Source: Galbibacter orientalis DSM 19592
Lineage (GTDB): Bacteria; Bacteroidota; Bacteroidia; Flavobacteriales; Flavobacteriaceae
DNA length: 64,000 bases
Direction of reading: 5' to 3'
NCBI RefSeq assembly: GCF_000260115.1
Contig: NZ_JH651379.1
Coordinates: forward strand, 2,397,466-2,461,465
Below are positions 62,497 through 64,000 of this stretch, in pieces (position 1 is the first letter of the stretch; every line of letters starts with the position of its first letter). The translations under genes and the position numbers were made by a program. The notes below the pieces were generated by a model. The model searched no databases, had not been told where the DNA came from, and saw only the letters and a list, made by a program, of their open reading frames with translations.

Positions 62497-63042
62497 TTAA
62501 CTTTTCAACTCTTCAAGATGAATCATTGCAAAAACTGCATAATTAATCATATCTTGATAGTTTGCATCAATCCCTTCACTTACCAATGTTTTCCCTTTAT
62601 TATCTTCAATTTGCTTTACACGAAGTATCTTTTGTAAAATCAAATCCGTCAAAGAACTTACACGCATTTCTCGCCAAGCCTCTCCATAATCATGGTTTTT
62701 ATTTAGCATTAAATTCTTTGTCTGCTCAATATAAAAATCATACAGTTTTACAGCTTCATCAGTAGTTAAATCTGGTTGTACTGCTATCCCTTTTTCTATC
62801 TGAATAAGCGCCATAACGGAATAATTTATAATTCCGATAAATTCAGATATTTCGTCTTCATCTACTTTTCTAACACTATTTTCTTGAAGGGAACGAATAC
62901 GTTGTGCCTTTATAAATATCTGATCTGTAAGCGATGGCAATCGTAAAATACGCCACGCACTTCCATAATCTTTCATTTTCTTTTCAAACAATTCACGACA
63001 AACACTAACTACCTCATCGTATTGTTTTGATGTATTTTGCAT
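62497..63042 (-). CDS. DUF1599 protein (duplicated nucleotide-modification-associated domain)
   Basis: A 181-residue cytoplasmic protein made of two similar halves: VCRELFEKKMKDYGSAWRIL with PSLTDQIFIKAQRI (residues ~10-45), and TKNLMLNKNHDYGEAWREMR with SSLTDLILQKILRVKQIED (~110-150). The DYGxAWR and SLTD(Q/L)I blocks are repeated almost identically. The family occurs widely in Bacteroidota beside folP; its reaction is unknown. It is divergent from folP, and a TAACTTTG -7 element for this gene lies at 63091-63098. Confidence 0.88.
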   Translation of the reverse strand: MQNTSKQYDEVVSVCRELFEKKMKDYGSAWRILRLPSLTDQIFIKAQRIRSLQENSVRKVDEDEISEFIGIINYSVMALIQIEKGIAVQPDLTTDEAVKLYDFYIEQTKNLMLNKNHDYGEAWREMRVSSLTDLILQKILRVKQIEDNKGKTLVSEGIDANYQDMINYAVFAMIHLEELKS

Positions 63043-63090
63043 AAGTTTGATACTATTTTGCGTAAATTTCGCTTAAAATTTTCAATTGTT

Positions 63091-63098
63091 CAAAGTTA
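63091..63098 (-). promoter_or_regulatory. TAACTTTG -7 element for the DUF1599-DoxX-tpiA-prmA-clpS group
   Basis: Minus-strand TAACTTTG matches TAnnTTTG and lies 49 bases before the DUF1599 ATG; no clear TTG -33 box. Confidence 0.4.
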
Positions 63099-63131
63099 GC
63101 CCTTTAAACTTTATATTTTAAGCCCTTTTTA

Positions 63132-63971
63132 ATGACAATTAACTGTAACGGAACCCTTATCGATATTTCAAGCCCAAAAGTAATGGGCATACTAAATACC
63201 ACTCCAGATTCATTTTTTGATGGAGGAAAATACACCAATGATAGTCACATTTTAAATCGTGTAGAATCGATGTTAAATGATGGCGCTACTTTTATTGATT
63301 TAGGCGCCTACAGTTCTAGACCTGGAGCAAAAGAAGTTTCTGTTCAAGAAGAACTAAAACGCAGTGTTCCTACTACAGAACTTATTCTGAAAAACTTTCC
63401 TGAAACCTTACTCTCTATAGACACCTTTCGTGCTGAAGTTGCAAAAGAAGCTATTGAAGCAGGAGCGTGTATAGTGAACGATATTTCTGGCGGAACATTA
63501 GATCCTAATATGATTCCGACTGTAGGAAAACTTCGAGTTCCATATATTTTAATGCATATGAAAGGGAATCCAGAAACAATGCAAACAAAAATAACCTACC
63601 GTAATTTTATGAGAGAACTTCTTTATTACTTTTCTGAAAGAATAGCAGAAGCCAATGCTCATAAAATAAACGATGTGATAATTGATCCTGGTTTTGGATT
63701 TGCTAAAAACTTAGACCAGAATTATGAGCTAATGGCTAAACTAGATGTATTGCACATTTTAGGATTACCTCTATTAGTAGGAATCAGTAGAAAATCTATG
63801 ATTTACAAACTATTAGAAACTGATGCTTCTCAAGCCCTTAACGGTACCACAAGTTTAAATACAATTGCTCTAAGCAAAGGTGCTAATATTTTAAGAGTGC
63901 ATGATGTAAAAGAAGCTATGGAGTGTATCAAAATTAAGGAAATGATTGCCAAAAATAATTTCAGTATCTAA
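63132..63971 (+). CDS. folP: Dihydropteroate synthase
   Basis: A 279-residue TIM-barrel enzyme. The pterin-site motifs are present: MGILNTTPDSFFDGG (residues ~18-32), IDLGAYSSRPGA, SIDTFRAEVAKEAIEAG, IVNDISGG, and C-terminal LLVGISRKSMI with NGTTSLNT. It joins dihydropterin diphosphate to p-aminobenzoate in folate synthesis and is the target of sulfonamides. Length is normal and it ends 29 bases before the window end; I cannot tell which gene follows. Confidence 0.96.
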   Translation: MTINCNGTLIDISSPKVMGILNTTPDSFFDGGKYTNDSHILNRVESMLNDGATFIDLGAYSSRPGAKEVSVQEELKRSVPTTELILKNFPETLLSIDTFRAEVAKEAIEAGACIVNDISGGTLDPNMIPTVGKLRVPYILMHMKGNPETMQTKITYRNFMRELLYYFSERIAEANAHKINDVIIDPGFGFAKNLDQNYELMAKLDVLHILGLPLLVGISRKSMIYKLLETDASQALNGTTSLNTIALSKGANILRVHDVKEAMECIKIKEMIAKNNFSI

Positions 63972-64000
63972 TTGCTCTCAATATTTTACTGCAAAAAACA

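Noticed and set aside
1-64000. CRISPR arrays, insertion sequences, phage or integrase genes
   Set aside because: No regularly spaced repeats, transposase, integrase or Cas-like product was seen; the only dispersed repeats are the 122-bp hairpin elements, which encode no protein.

Overview
The window is chromosomal DNA from a low-GC member of the Bacteroidota, most likely a marine or soil Flavobacteriaceae. The evidence is a SusC/SusD pair, a giant type IX secretion (type B sorting domain) surface protein, a zeaxanthin-type crt operon with a fused lycopene cyclase, Nudix-type AraR, TAnnTTTG promoter elements, A-rich rather than Shine-Dalgarno leaders, and the block folP / DUF1599 / DoxX-like / tpiA / prmA / clpS, whose order is recurrent in this group. 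I saw no insertion sequence, phage gene or CRISPR array.

Layout. 1-5.8 kb: start of queE, a HerA-like ATPase, a VOC lipoprotein with an AraC regulator, and an ECF sigma factor / 58-aa protein / MscS-type channel operon. 5.9-9.8 kb: crtI-crtB-crtZ-crtY-SRPBCC, tightly overlapping, behind a promoter region with two inverted repeats. 10.1-14.9 kb: a 1,614-residue secreted repeat protein. 14.9-17.1 kb: ROK sugar kinase and LacI regulator. 17.8-33.3 kb: a complete L-arabinan/L-arabinose system: two GH51, two GH43 and a GH127, then araB-araD-araA, mutarotase, Na+/sugar symporter and the divergent Nudix regulator AraR. 33.4-40.0 kb: AcrAB-TolC-like RND pump with a TetR repressor. 40.2-54.3 kb: a second carbohydrate locus with a DUF5695-like protein, a GH146-type beta-L-arabinofuranosidase carrying LamG and Ig domains, an S9 peptidase, an AraC activator, and SusD/SusC. 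54.6 kb: tRNA-Arg(ACG). 54.8-59.1 kb: reactive-sulfur module (Crp/Fnr regulator, split YeeE/YedE, TauE/SafE, persulfide-dioxygenase-like MBL-rhodanese protein, small DUF2892 protein). 59.1-64 kb: housekeeping genes.

How it works together. Secreted GH43/GH51/GH127/GH146 enzymes would strip arabinose from arabinan or arabinosylated glycoprotein. SusCD and the symporter import it, and AraA/B/D convert it to D-xylulose 5-phosphate. A 17-bp motif AGTGT-N7-ACA(T/C)T lies upstream of both arabinosidase operons and of the SusCD operon 22 kb away, suggesting that AraR ties the two carbohydrate regions into one regulon. In the sulfur module, two Crp-like palindromes sit at exactly the same distance from a TAnnTTTG -7 element, which suggests activation by the adjacent Crp/Fnr protein; that protein carries three cysteines where the cAMP-contacting segment would be. 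A dispersed ~122-bp hairpin repeat occurs in three intergenic regions, with a probable fourth relic. All functional statements are read from sequence and family knowledge; no database search was possible.
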